A stretch of DNA of 5,459 bases from Alphaproteobacteria bacterium (GTDB lineage: Bacteria; Pseudomonadota; Alphaproteobacteria; 16-39-46), in the NCBI GenBank assembly GCA_947497675.1, contig CANMHY010000069.1, positions 1-5,459 of the forward strand, read 5' to 3'. The number at the start of each line of letters is the position of its first letter. Position 1 is the stretch's first letter. This document shows, one piece after another, positions 1-5,459 of the stretch. Made by a program: the position numbers and the translations under genes. The notes under the pieces were generated by a model. The model was not told where the DNA came from, ran no database searches, and saw nothing but the letters and a program-made list of their open reading frames with translations.

Positions 1-1
1 C

Positions 2-922
2 CTTCTATTTTTAAATCGCCGAGGGTACGCGCCTTTAACATTGTGTCGGGGATGTGGCTATCGATTCGCATGCCCTAATTGCAGTGCTTGGTTGGTTCTC
101 CATCACGAGAAAAAGAGGCTTCTCTGTCATCATTGTGGACATGGACTAAAATGTCCGGATGTTTGTCCAAGCTGTCAAGTTGAAGAAACACTTGCTGCAT
201 GTGGTCCGGGGGTTGAGCGTATTTTTGAAGAAGTCACTGGTTTTTTACCCGACGCGCGGGTGGCTCTCCTCAGCAGTGATACATTGACAAGTGTTCAAAA
301 AGTTCAAGAAATGGTTGGTCGTATTATGGTTGGAGAGATTGATATTTTGATTGGGACCCAAGTTGTCGCCAAAGGGCATCACTTTCCAAATCTCACATTG
401 GTGGGGGTTGTCGATGCCGATCTTGGTTTGACGGGAGGAGATCTCAGAGCCTCTGAGAAGACCTATCAGGTTCTTCAGCAAGTCTCAGGGCGTAGTGGAC
501 GGGCCCAAAAAAAAGGTCGTGTTTTTCTCCAAACATTTTGTCCGGAACATGGGGTTATGAAAGCGCTGATTTCAGGGGATCGAGATCGCTTTTTAGAAGA
601 AGAAGAGGAAGCAAGGCGCCAAGCAGAAATGCCCCCCTTTGGCAAGCTTGCCGCCCTTATAATCACAAGTCACAAACCTCAAGAAGCTGAAGCGGTCGCG
701 CGCGTTTTGGGACAAAAAGCACCCTTTCGAGAAGATATGACAATTTTAGGGCCGGCTCCAGCGCCTTTGTTTCAACTGGGGAAACGGTTTAGATGGCGCT
801 TTCTCATTAAAGCTACAAAAAAAGCACCCCTCCATCAGGTTATTGAAGATTGGTTGCGTCTTATTAAAGTTCCACAAACAACAAAGGTTCATATCGACAT
901 TGATCCTTATCGGTTTTTGTGA
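2..922 (+). CDS. priA: Primosomal protein N' (PriA helicase), 3' part only
   Basis: PriA is a 3'-to-5' superfamily 2 DNA helicase that recognises stalled replication forks and reloads the replicative helicase. The window holds 306 codons, open to the left edge, about the C-terminal 40-45% of the usual 650-750 residues. It opens with the conserved LNRRGYAPL stretch. Next comes the zinc-binding insert, with Cys pairs CRGC, CPNC and CHHC and a final CPDVCPSC (visible residues about 15-58). Then follow CGPGVERI, the helicase motif V-like GTQVVAKGHHFP (about 118-129) and motif VI QVSGRSGR (160-167; the usual form is QVAGRAGR, a conservative change). The C-terminal domain has MPPFGKLAALI and the ending DIDPYRFL, typical of alphaproteobacterial PriA. 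A TTG at 41 could pass for a start, but homology continues upstream of it, so the true start lies outside the window. The gene looks intact. It is followed by pseudogene remnants rather than a functional neighbour. Confidence 0.97.
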   Translation, partial: LLFLNRRGYAPLTLCRGCGYRFACPNCSAWLVLHHEKKRLLCHHCGHGLKCPDVCPSCQVEETLAACGPGVERIFEEVTGFLPDARVALLSSDTLTSVQKVQEMVGRIMVGEIDILIGTQVVAKGHHFPNLTLVGVVDADLGLTGGDLRASEKTYQVLQQVSGRSGRAQKKGRVFLQTFCPEHGVMKALISGDRDRFLEEEEEARRQAEMPPFGKLAALIITSHKPQEAEAVARVLGQKAPFREDMTILGPAPAPLFQLGKRFRWRFLIKATKKAPLHQVIEDWLRLIKVPQTTKVHIDIDPYRFL

Positions 923-968
923 GAAAAAGAAGCAAAAGCATTTATTTTGGGTGTCAGAAATTAAATGA

Positions 969-1088
969 AGAGGGGATCTGTATTTTAAAATACGGGTGTC
1001 TACAGTTCATTGTTTTAAAAAAACAGAAAAAAGACCTTTAAGAGAGCTTAAAACAGCCCATCAGAGAATGAAGGAGATTAAAAAATGA
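969..1088 (+). pseudogene. Remnant of HigB-type toxin (Gp49-like RelE-superfamily), C-terminal tail
   Basis: Toxins of this family are ribosome-dependent mRNA interferases encoded just before their XRE antitoxin. In this frame, open from after a TGA at 966-968, there are about 39 residues. RGDLYFKIRV resembles the central strand of Gp49-like toxins (commonly GLYEIRV). VHCFKKTEKRPLRELKTAHQ followed by RMKEIKK resembles their C-terminus (commonly HGFxKKTxKTPxxEIxxAxxRxKE). The stretch normally lying between these motifs is missing, so an internal in-frame deletion is likely. The stop TGA (1086-1088) overlaps the antitoxin ATG (1085-1087) as ATGA, the usual translational coupling of toxin-antitoxin pairs. 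Between the priA stop and 966 the same frame reads KHLFWV, which could be a vestige of the toxin N-terminus, but this is weak. There is no plausible start codon or full-length domain, so I judge it dead. Family assignment is by memory of motifs, not a search. Confidence 0.62.
1071..1076 (+). promoter_or_regulatory. Shine-Dalgarno of the antitoxin remnant
   Basis: AAGGAG lies 8 bases before the ATG at 1085, a textbook ribosome binding site. It sits inside the toxin tail, as expected for a coupled toxin-antitoxin operon, and fixes 1085 as the original antitoxin start. Confidence 0.7.
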
Positions 1089-1288
1089 GATCCTCTCATC
1101 AAAACTTGAAACAAGAAGCTTTAAGGGATCCTGATACAAAAAAATATTACGAATCGCTTAAGGAATAGTTTTCAATTTTAGAAGAATTTATGAGAGCAAG
1201 AAAAGCTGCAGGAAAAACTCAGTTAGATGTTGCTGAGAGTATGGATATAAAAGCATCTGCTATTGTAACAAAGAGAGTGTTTTTTTAG
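1085..1288 (+). pseudogene. Broken HigA-type XRE-family antitoxin
   Basis: HigA-type antitoxins bind and neutralise the cognate toxin and repress their own promoter through a helix-turn-helix. The frame starts at ATG 1085 and reads 27 codons, including ALRDPDTKKYYESLKE, to a TAG at 1166-1168. The same frame continues after the stop as FSILEEFMRARKAAGKTQ, then LDVAESMDIKASAIVTK, to a TAG at 1286-1288. Joined across the amber codon this matches the usual layout: an acidic N-terminal helix with DPEV-EYEAL, then an RARKAAGLTQ-EVAERMGT-SAIARLE helix-turn-helix. The TAG probably replaced a Glu codon. The protein is also truncated: homology ends at SAIVTK, in the recognition helix, and RVFF is foreign. 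A restart at ATG 1190 would give only 32 residues (half an HTH), so function is very unlikely. Calling it a remnant is secure; the HigA family label is a motif-level judgement. Confidence 0.75.
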
Positions 1289-1289
1289 G

Positions 1290-1972
1290 GGTTTTGGTGT
1301 CTGGGATCTCTTCATTTTTCCTGCTTTATTGAAATCTGTTTCAGTCTCGTAATGTGGATCCAGACCGTGTCGCGGTGGGAGGCGTGAGTTTTGGAGCAAC
1401 AATGGCTGTGAATATGGCCGCTCGGTTTCCAGAGAAAATTAAGTTTGCGGTTGCCTGTAATGGGACATACAACTATCCAAAAACAGCCCTTGAGGATATT
1501 GGGTATGATGCCTCTGGAAAACATATAAAATCTATTAATGATGGTGAAAACACGATTTTGCAGCTTGGGGGGAGACCCTCGTATTCCAGAGCAAAAAGAG
1601 ATTTTAAATAAAAAATCGGTCTATCCTCATCTTTCTAAGATAAAAGGTCCTATCCTTTTATTGGTAGGCCTTGAGGATAACAACTGTATTCCGAGTCAAA
1701 GTATTGAGCTCGCAAAAGCGCTCTCTTAGGCTCAAAAAAGCGTTCGACTGATTACTATTGAGAGGTGTGAGCACAGCTTGGAAATTGTAAAGCCCCAAAA
1801 AGGAGAAGAGAAGGATGCGTATTCTTTTTCAGCCTGGAATGCTGTGGGTGCCTTTACGATGAAGGAATTGAGCCGTTTGTTTGGAACACCCTATGAACCA
1901 GTCGAAAGTGATTTTTCTGAAAAAATGGGTGAATGGGGTATTAAGATTGCTCTTTCGAATCGCTGGCAGTAG
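1290..1972 (+). pseudogene. Degenerate alpha/beta hydrolase (S9/dienelactone-hydrolase/BAAT-like), frameshifted
   Basis: Three reading frames together spell one alpha/beta hydrolase. Segment A (about 1290-1349, frame 3) reads GFGVWDLFIFPALLKSVSVS and is tentative. Segment B (frame 1, in use by 1351 and ending at TAA 1609-1611) reads NVDPDRVAVGGVSFGATMAV with nucleophile Ser codon 1387-1389 in the GxSxG elbow. Segment C (frame 2, from about 1573) reads DPRIPEQKEILNKKSVYPHL, then KIKGPILLLVGLEDNN with the likely catalytic Asp at 1676-1678. After a TAG at 1727-1729 the same frame continues AQKSVRLITIERCEHSLEIV with the likely His at 1772-1774, ending at TAG 1970-1972. So the Ser-Asp-His triad is preserved, but the gene carries a +1 shift at the six-G run 1567-1572, an internal amber stop and no N-terminal third. 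The order of motifs is typical of cytosolic serine hydrolases; the substrate cannot be inferred. Segment B to C is well supported. Confidence 0.8.
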
Positions 1973-2135
1973 AAGGGTGCTTGAGCTCAAATTTTTAGGC
2001 TCAGGCAAAACCTCAATAAAAGGAGAATTTTTTGCTTTCAAAAAAGAGAATAAAAGGCCCTAAAAAAAAGAATTGCAGATTTTTTTTTAAGCGTGTAAGG
2101 TATTTTTCAGTAATCAGTCTTTATGAGCGTGGTGT
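1973..2135 (+). other. rimP leader / intergenic region
   Basis: This stretch between the hydrolase remnant and the terminator carries no recognisable conserved gene. It contains an imperfect inverted repeat at 1979-2006, a Shine-Dalgarno-like AGGAG at 2021-2025, and A- and T-homopolymer runs. One very weak promoter candidate is present: TTGCAG at 2073-2078, then 17 bases, then TAAGGT at 2096-2101, each matching the sigma-70 consensus at only three of six positions. If that promoter is real, transcripts would begin near 2108 and include the terminator hairpin. No tRNA cloverleaf (such as the metY seen before rimP in E. coli) was seen. Confidence 0.35.
1979..2006. repeat. Imperfect inverted repeat
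   Basis: The left arm GCTTGAGCT and the right arm GGCTCAGGC can pair over about 9 bp with two G-U wobbles. After one mismatch, three A-T pairs extend the stem. The 10-base palindrome TTGAGCTCAA (1981-1990) lies inside. No T-tract follows on either strand, so it is not a standard terminator. It lies just after the stop of the hydrolase remnant and could be an old gene-end structure or an operator-like dyad. Confidence 0.4.
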
Positions 2136-2169
2136 GGGTGGGTCTTGGATCCGCCCTCTTTTTTTCTGA
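2032..2169 (+). other. Possible leader ORF, TTG start, 45 codons
   Basis: A TTG at 2032, preceded at 6 bases by AGGAG (2021-2025 is the core), opens 45 codons ending at TGA 2167-2169, nine bases before the rimP ATG. The product would be strongly basic (LSKKRIKGPKKKNCRFFFKR near its start), with no recognised domain. It runs through the whole terminator hairpin. Much of its composition follows from A and T runs, so it may be accidental. I list it only because its ribosome site spacing and end point would suit a translated leader. Confidence 0.2.
2136..2165 (+). terminator. Rho-independent terminator immediately before rimP (candidate attenuator)
   Basis: The arm GGGTGGGTC (2136-2144) pairs with GATCCGCCC (2148-2156) over 9 bp with six G-C, one A-U and two G-U pairs around a UUG loop. 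It is followed by TC and a seven-T run (2159-2165). This is a complete intrinsic terminator for rightward transcription. The T-run ends two bases before the rimP Shine-Dalgarno and 12 bases before its ATG, so it lies within the rimP 5' leader rather than after a live gene. It either insulates the operon from upstream pseudogene transcription or attenuates operon transcription. Confidence 0.82.
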
Positions 2170-2173
2170 AGGG
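2168..2173 (+). promoter_or_regulatory. rimP Shine-Dalgarno, sets the start at 2178
   Basis: GAAGGG lies 4 bases before ATG 2178. It favours this ATG over the in-frame TTG at 2145, which sits in the loop of the terminator hairpin and would add 11 residues encoded by the terminator. Four bases of it, AGGG (2170-2173), could pair with CCCT (2154-2157) of the terminator's right arm. Confidence 0.75.
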
Positions 2174-2177
2174 TAAG

Positions 2178-2666
2178 ATGACAGAGAAAAAAGGGGTAGA
2201 ATTTTTTCGGGAGCAGCTGGAGCCTCTTCTTTTTGAAATGGGGTATTCTTGCGTGCGGATGATCTTAAAAGGGGGAAGTTCACCTCTTTTGCAAATTATG
2301 ATCGAACGGAATGATGGGATTTCGATTTCAGTTTCAGATTGTACGCGTGTTACAAAAAAGGTTTTAGGTCTTCTGGAAGAAAAGGATCCCATCGGAGGGG
2401 ATTATAATATTGAGGTGAGTTCTCCGGGAGCCGATCGTCCTCTCATAAAACGTGAGGATTTTGAACGATTTTCTGGGTCGTTGATTCAAGTATCTCTCTT
2501 CCAAGAGGAAGGGGGCCTTAAAAAGATTGAAGGAAAAATTTTAGGTGTCCTTAGGGATGTTTTGATGTTAGAGATAGATCAAGAACCTGACACAGAAAAA
2601 TCAGTTCTTAAAATTTCTTTGTCGAACATTCGAAAGGCGAATTTAAAGCCATCATTTGGGTTATAA
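2178..2666 (+). CDS. rimP: Ribosome maturation factor RimP
   Basis: RimP binds the 30S subunit and helps its late maturation (binding of uS12 and neighbouring proteins). The product has 162 residues, normal for the family. The N-terminal alpha/beta domain runs from LEPLLFEMGYSCVRMIL to the signature DPIGGDYNIEVSSPGADRPL (about residues 75-94; family form DPI-G-Y-LEVSSPG-DRPL), followed by REDFERFSG. The C-terminal SH3-like barrel covers about residues 95-160 and ends ISLSNIRKANLKP, matching the usual LPxxxIxKAxL. The start at ATG 2178 is chosen for its GAAGGG site; a TTG 33 bases upstream is less likely. It is the first gene of the rimP-nusA-infB operon, with nusA 25 bases downstream, and its leader carries a terminator that may control expression. 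No defects are seen. Confidence 0.95.
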   Translation: MTEKKGVEFFREQLEPLLFEMGYSCVRMILKGGSSPLLQIMIERNDGISISVSDCTRVTKKVLGLLEEKDPIGGDYNIEVSSPGADRPLIKREDFERFSGSLIQVSLFQEEGGLKKIEGKILGVLRDVLMLEIDQEPDTEKSVLKISLSNIRKANLKPSFGL

Positions 2667-2691
2667 AAAGGGATTAGGGTAGAAAAAAATC

Positions 2692-4239
2692 ATGCGAGAT
2701 ACAGTTTCAACATCTGGGGTTCGTCCTGAATTACTTCAAGTTGCAGAAGTGGCTGCTCGGGAAAAAGGAATCGAGCGCGGAGAGGTCATTGAAGCCTTGG
2801 AAATGGCCATTCAAAAGGCTGCGCGTTCAAAATATGGTGCAGATTTAGATATCAGGGCCCATATTAATTCTAAAACAGGTGAAATCTCGATTTATCGATA
2901 TCGGGAAGTTGTGTCAGAGATTGCAAATGATTTGACGCAAATGCTTTTAAAAGAAGCGCAGGAAGCTGATTCTGAACTCAAACTCGGTGATTTTTACCAA
3001 GAGCTTCTCCCTCCCATTGAGCTTGGACGTGTGGCAGCACAATCAGGAAAGCAAATCATTACGCAGCGTATCAGGGATGCTGAACGTGAACGTCAATTCG
3101 AAGAATTTAAAAATCGTATTGGGGATATCGTGAGTGGTCTTGTGAAGCGTGTTGAATTTGGTGTTGTCACGGTTGACTTAGGGGGAAGAGCAGAGGCAGT
3201 TTTGAGGCGGGAGGAAAGTATTCCAAGAGAAATGTTTCGCCCAGGAGATCGGATTCGGGCCTATGTTTTGGATGTAAAACCAGAAGTCAGAGGCCCTCAG
3301 ATCTTTTTGTCACGAACCCATCCTCAGTTTATGGCCAAATTGTTTATGCAAGAAGTTCCAGAAATTTATGATGGGATCATTGAGATTCGTTCGGTTGCGC
3401 GTGACCCTGGTAGCCGGGCTAAAATTTCTGTCTTCACACCAGATCCAGGGATTGATCCTGTGGGCTCTTGTGTGGGTGTTAGAGGAAGTCGTGTTCAATC
3501 TGTTGTGAATGAGCTTCAAGGAGAAAAAGTAGATATCATTCCTTGGTCTTCGGATGCGTCCACTTTTGTTGTTAATGCTCTGACGCCGTCTGAGGTGACA
3601 AAGGTTGTTTTGGATGAAGAGGCGCACTCTATTGATGTGGTTGTGCCCGATGAACAATTGAGTATTGCCATTGGACGTCGCGGACAAAATGTACGTCTTG
3701 CATCCATGCTAACGGGATGGACAATCAATATTACGACAGAATCTCTTGAATCAGAGCGTCGAAATGAAGAAATGCGTGTTCGCTCTACGCTCTTTAAGAC
3801 AGCATTGGATGTCGATGAAGTTATTGCGCATCTTCTCGTTGCAGAGGGTTTCCGAACATTAGAGGAAGTCGCTTTTGTGCCAACGGAAGAAATAACGCAA
3901 ATTGAGGGTTTTGATGAGACGATTGCGCAAGAGTTGCAAAAACGTGCAAAATCTGCCCTTGAAAAAACTGAAAAAGAGTTGAAGAAAGAAATTAAAAGTC
4001 TTAAAATTTCTCAAGATTTAATTGATCTTCAAATCCCTGATGAGATTTTGGTAACGCTTGCACGTGATGGGATTAAGGCACGTGATGATTTGGCAGATTT
4101 GGCAACCGATGAGCTTTTAGAAAAGGTTTCTGGGGCGTCACTTGGGTTTTCTGAGAATGATGCCCAAGCGCTTATTTTGAAAGCTCGGGCCCATTGGTTT
4201 AAAGAGGAAGAGAAGAACTCTCCTGTCTCTGAAGCATAG
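2692..4239 (+). CDS. nusA: Transcription termination/antitermination protein NusA
   Basis: NusA binds RNA polymerase near the flap and RNA exit channel, lengthens pauses, aids intrinsic and Rho termination and joins antitermination complexes. The protein has 515 residues with a full domain set. The N-terminal polymerase-binding domain spans about 10-135 (EVIEALEMAIQKAARSKYGA early; ITQRIRDAERERQFEEFKNR at its end). The S1 domain spans about 143-207 (GDIVSGLVKRVEFGVVTVDL, ending IFLSRTHP). KH1 has the loop GVRGSRVQ (about 262-269) and KH2 has GRRGQNVRLAS (about 328-338). Two C-terminal helix-hairpin-helix acidic repeats follow, about 370-420 and 442-503, as in other proteobacterial NusA. The start ATG 2692 has only a modest AGGG about 11 bases upstream; coupling to rimP is likely. 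It ends in TAG, showing that TAG is a real stop in this genome. In E. coli NusA represses its own operon, which bears on the terminator before rimP. Confidence 0.98.
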   Translation: MRDTVSTSGVRPELLQVAEVAAREKGIERGEVIEALEMAIQKAARSKYGADLDIRAHINSKTGEISIYRYREVVSEIANDLTQMLLKEAQEADSELKLGDFYQELLPPIELGRVAAQSGKQIITQRIRDAERERQFEEFKNRIGDIVSGLVKRVEFGVVTVDLGGRAEAVLRREESIPREMFRPGDRIRAYVLDVKPEVRGPQIFLSRTHPQFMAKLFMQEVPEIYDGIIEIRSVARDPGSRAKISVFTPDPGIDPVGSCVGVRGSRVQSVVNELQGEKVDIIPWSSDASTFVVNALTPSEVTKVVLDEEAHSIDVVVPDEQLSIAIGRRGQNVRLASMLTGWTINITTESLESERRNEEMRVRSTLFKTALDVDEVIAHLLVAEGFRTLEEVAFVPTEEITQIEGFDETIAQELQKRAKSALEKTEKELKKEIKSLKISQDLIDLQIPDEILVTLARDGIKARDDLADLATDELLEKVSGASLGFSENDAQALILKARAHWFKEEEKNSPVSEA

Positions 4240-4243
4240 AGAA

Positions 4244-4262
4244 ATAAGATTTAATGTCTTAT
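4244..4262. repeat. Small inverted repeat in the nusA-infB gap
   Basis: ATAAGA (4244-4249) and TCTTAT (4257-4262) are perfect 6-base complements around a 7-base loop. The stem is AT-rich with a single G-C pair and has no following T-tract, so it should not terminate transcription. It could be a minor processing or translation-tuning hairpin between nusA and infB, or chance. Confidence 0.3.
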
Positions 4263-4285
4263 AGAAAAGGATTATTGGTATAAGC

Positions 4286-5459
4286 ATGACTGATACACAT
4301 GATAAGAGTTCAGAATCAGGAAAAACACTGACGCTTTCTGGCGTTGTGGGGAATAAAAAGTTACCCCAACAGGTGCGCCAAAGCTTTCAGCAGGGTCGTT
4401 CAAAGACGGTTACTGTGGAAGTTAAAAAGAAGCGTCTTTTGCAGAAAGATTCTTCTCTCGAGGTCTCTTTAGATCAGGAAAAACCTACAGTTGATGTTCC
4501 GTCCTCAAAGCAAAAATCCTTTGATAAAGAAAGTAAAGAGTCTTTGAGCAAAACTTTGACTGCAGGGGAACTTGAAGTGCGCCTTCAAGCATTGAAGGGG
4601 TCTTTTCGGTCAGAAGCTGTCAAAGAGGCAGAGAGTGATGGTGCATTAACACCACCTTCTCAAGAAGAAGTATTAGAAGCTCCCAAGGAAATCATCTCTG
4701 AGATTTCCGCTGAACCGGATACATCCCTCCCAACCGTGTCTGAGGTAAAAGAAGATACAATTCCTCCTTCTCATCTTTCTTTTCGGGATAGAACGGCTGG
4801 ATTTATGCCTCCCGCAGAAGTTTTAGCTGGGGTCAAAAAAGAAACGAGCGTTGAAGAGGATCTTGAGCTTAAAAAGAAAGCCCCTCTAAAACGGTTGGAT
4901 GTTGGTGAAGAAGAGAGTGATGAGGGAAATAAAAAAGGTAAGAAAAAAGTATTAGCCGTTGCGCCGCGTCGTGAAGGAAGTCATCGTCCTTCTCGTTTTG
5001 ATTTGACGTCTGTTGAAACTGAAGACGCAGAAAGTGGCGAAGAAGGATCCTCTACGCGTCGAAAAGTTGCCCTTCCAAGGCGTATGAGACCCTTTGCGCG
5101 GGTTCAAAAAAATACATCTGCGAAAAAAGAGCATCAAAAAGTTATTCGAGATGTTATTATTCCGGAGGTTATTACAGTTCAAGAACTTGCGAATCGCATG
5201 GCCGTTCGTGGGGCTGAAGTTGTAAAAGCTTTGATGAAAATGGGAATGATGGTTTCCATCAATCAGGTGATTGATGCCGATACCGCAGAACTTGTTGTGA
5301 CGGAATTCGGGCATACATTAAAGCGTGTTTCAGATGCAGATATTGAAATGAGTCTTGGGGCTCAAGAAGATAGTTCGCATGAATTGCTTTCGCGTCCTCC
5401 TGTCGTTACAATTATGGGACATGTTGATCATGGAAAAACGTCTCTTCTCGATGCGTTAC
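4286..5459 (+). CDS. infB: Translation initiation factor IF-2, 5' part
   Basis: IF2 is the GTPase that delivers fMet-tRNA to the 30S P site and promotes 50S joining. The window carries 391 codons with no stop; the rest lies past the right edge (alphaproteobacterial IF2 is commonly 850-950 residues). Near the N-terminus, [20 protein letters not shown] matches the IF2-associated segment typical of this class. A long, charged, low-complexity linker follows (about 50-290, rich in Lys, Glu and Ser). The IF2_N domain lies at about 295-350 ([20 protein letters not shown]). The ending [20 protein letters not shown] contains the G1 P-loop GHVDHGKT at 378-385. The start is ATG 4286: an in-frame TAG at 4262-4264 excludes a longer form. 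Its Shine-Dalgarno is poor (AAAGGA about 14 bases away), suggesting reliance on coupling or an AT-rich leader. An internal IF2 start, as in E. coli IF2 beta, cannot be judged. Confidence 0.97.
   Translation, partial: MTDTHDKSSESGKTLTLSGVVGNKKLPQQVRQSFQQGRSKTVTVEVKKKRLLQKDSSLEVSLDQEKPTVDVPSSKQKSFDKESKESLSKTLTAGELEVRLQALKGSFRSEAVKEAESDGALTPPSQEEVLEAPKEIISEISAEPDTSLPTVSEVKEDTIPPSHLSFRDRTAGFMPPAEVLAGVKKETSVEEDLELKKKAPLKRLDVGEEESDEGNKKGKKKVLAVAPRREGSHRPSRFDLTSVETEDAESGEEGSSTRRKVALPRRMRPFARVQKNTSAKKEHQKVIRDVIIPEVITVQELANRMAVRGAEVVKALMKMGMMVSINQVIDADTAELVVTEFGHTLKRVSDADIEMSLGAQEDSSHELLSRPPVVTIMGHVDHGKTSLLDAL

Larger units (their letters stand above)
2123..2176 (+). other. Possible 17-residue leader peptide abutting rimP
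   Basis: ATG 2123 begins MSVVWVGLGSALFFSEG and ends at TAA 2174-2176, one base before the rimP ATG (TAAGATG). The ORF covers the entire terminator stem, loop and T-tract, and its last codons lie on the rimP Shine-Dalgarno. A ribosome on it would melt the hairpin and hand over to rimP. Against it, no clear Shine-Dalgarno precedes 2123, and short ORFs of this size are common by chance. Confidence 0.22.

Noticed and set aside
41..922. PriA fragment as a complete short protein starting at TTG 41
   Set aside because: Conserved PriA sequence (LNRRGYAPL) continues in frame to the left edge, so the start lies outside the window.
1026..1056. Minus-strand terminator (TTTAAG/CTTAAA stem followed by T-rich sequence)
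   Set aside because: It is a 6-bp, mostly A-T stem with no minus-strand gene to terminate, and it lies in toxin-remnant coding sequence.
1190..1288. 32-residue ORF as a functional mini-antitoxin
   Set aside because: It lacks the recognition-helix end and the C-terminal helices, and no ribosome site precedes ATG 1190.
1881..2063. 60-codon plus-strand ORF overlapping the hydrolase end
   Set aside because: It is an out-of-frame shadow of the hydrolase remnant with no recognisable motifs.
2145..2177. TTG 2145 as the rimP start
   Set aside because: It lies in the terminator loop with no Shine-Dalgarno. ATG 2178 has GAAGGG at proper spacing and gives a normal family length.
2400..2412. TATAAT-like -10 box inside rimP
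   Set aside because: It lies in rimP coding sequence with no matching -35 at suitable spacing; the string is expected in AT-rich DNA.
3310..3728. Minus-strand ORFs opposite nusA
   Set aside because: They are antisense to an intact, well-conserved nusA and show no domain features or ribosome sites.
4952..5314. 120-codon minus-strand ORF opposite infB
   Set aside because: It is antisense to the continuous infB frame. Its His/Asn/Phe/Arg-rich composition is what the reverse of this coding sequence would give.

Overview
This looks like chromosomal DNA from an AT-rich alphaproteobacterium. The PriA tail, the NusA with a two-unit helix-hairpin-helix C-terminus, and the IF2 opening and G1 motif all fit that class. 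The modest GC, A/T homopolymer runs and a roughly 1.2 kb cluster of decaying genes suggest a host-associated lineage of the Holosporales/Rickettsiales kind. That placement is inference from codon and gene character; no database search was possible.

Layout: (1) 2-922, the C-terminal 306 codons of the primosomal helicase PriA, entering from the left edge. (2) 923-1972, a pseudogene graveyard. It holds the tail of a HigB-type (Gp49-like RelE-fold) toxin at about 969-1088, overlapping the start of a HigA-type XRE antitoxin (1085-1288) that is broken by an in-frame TAG and cut short. Joined almost directly is an N-terminally truncated alpha/beta hydrolase (about 1290-1972) with a +1 frameshift in a six-G run and a further in-frame TAG. 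(3) 1973-2177, a leader region with an imperfect inverted repeat, two possible short leader ORFs and a strong Rho-independent terminator at 2136-2165. The terminator's T-tract ends two bases before the rimP Shine-Dalgarno. (4) 2178-5459, the rimP-nusA-infB operon. rimP and nusA are complete; infB is cut by the right edge just after its first GTPase motif.

How the genes relate: rimP (30S maturation), nusA (transcription elongation, pausing and antitermination) and infB (initiator-tRNA delivery) form the conserved operon linking transcription and translation. All three read rightward with gaps of 25 and 46 bases. The small ylxR/DUF448 gene often found between nusA and infB is absent. The most interesting signal is the terminator abutting rimP. 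Unless a promoter is squeezed into about a dozen bases, operon mRNA must read through it, so it is a candidate attenuator, possibly sensing NusA itself. No clearly novel multi-gene system was found. The dead toxin-antitoxin remnant and the possible attenuated leader are the points worth a second look.
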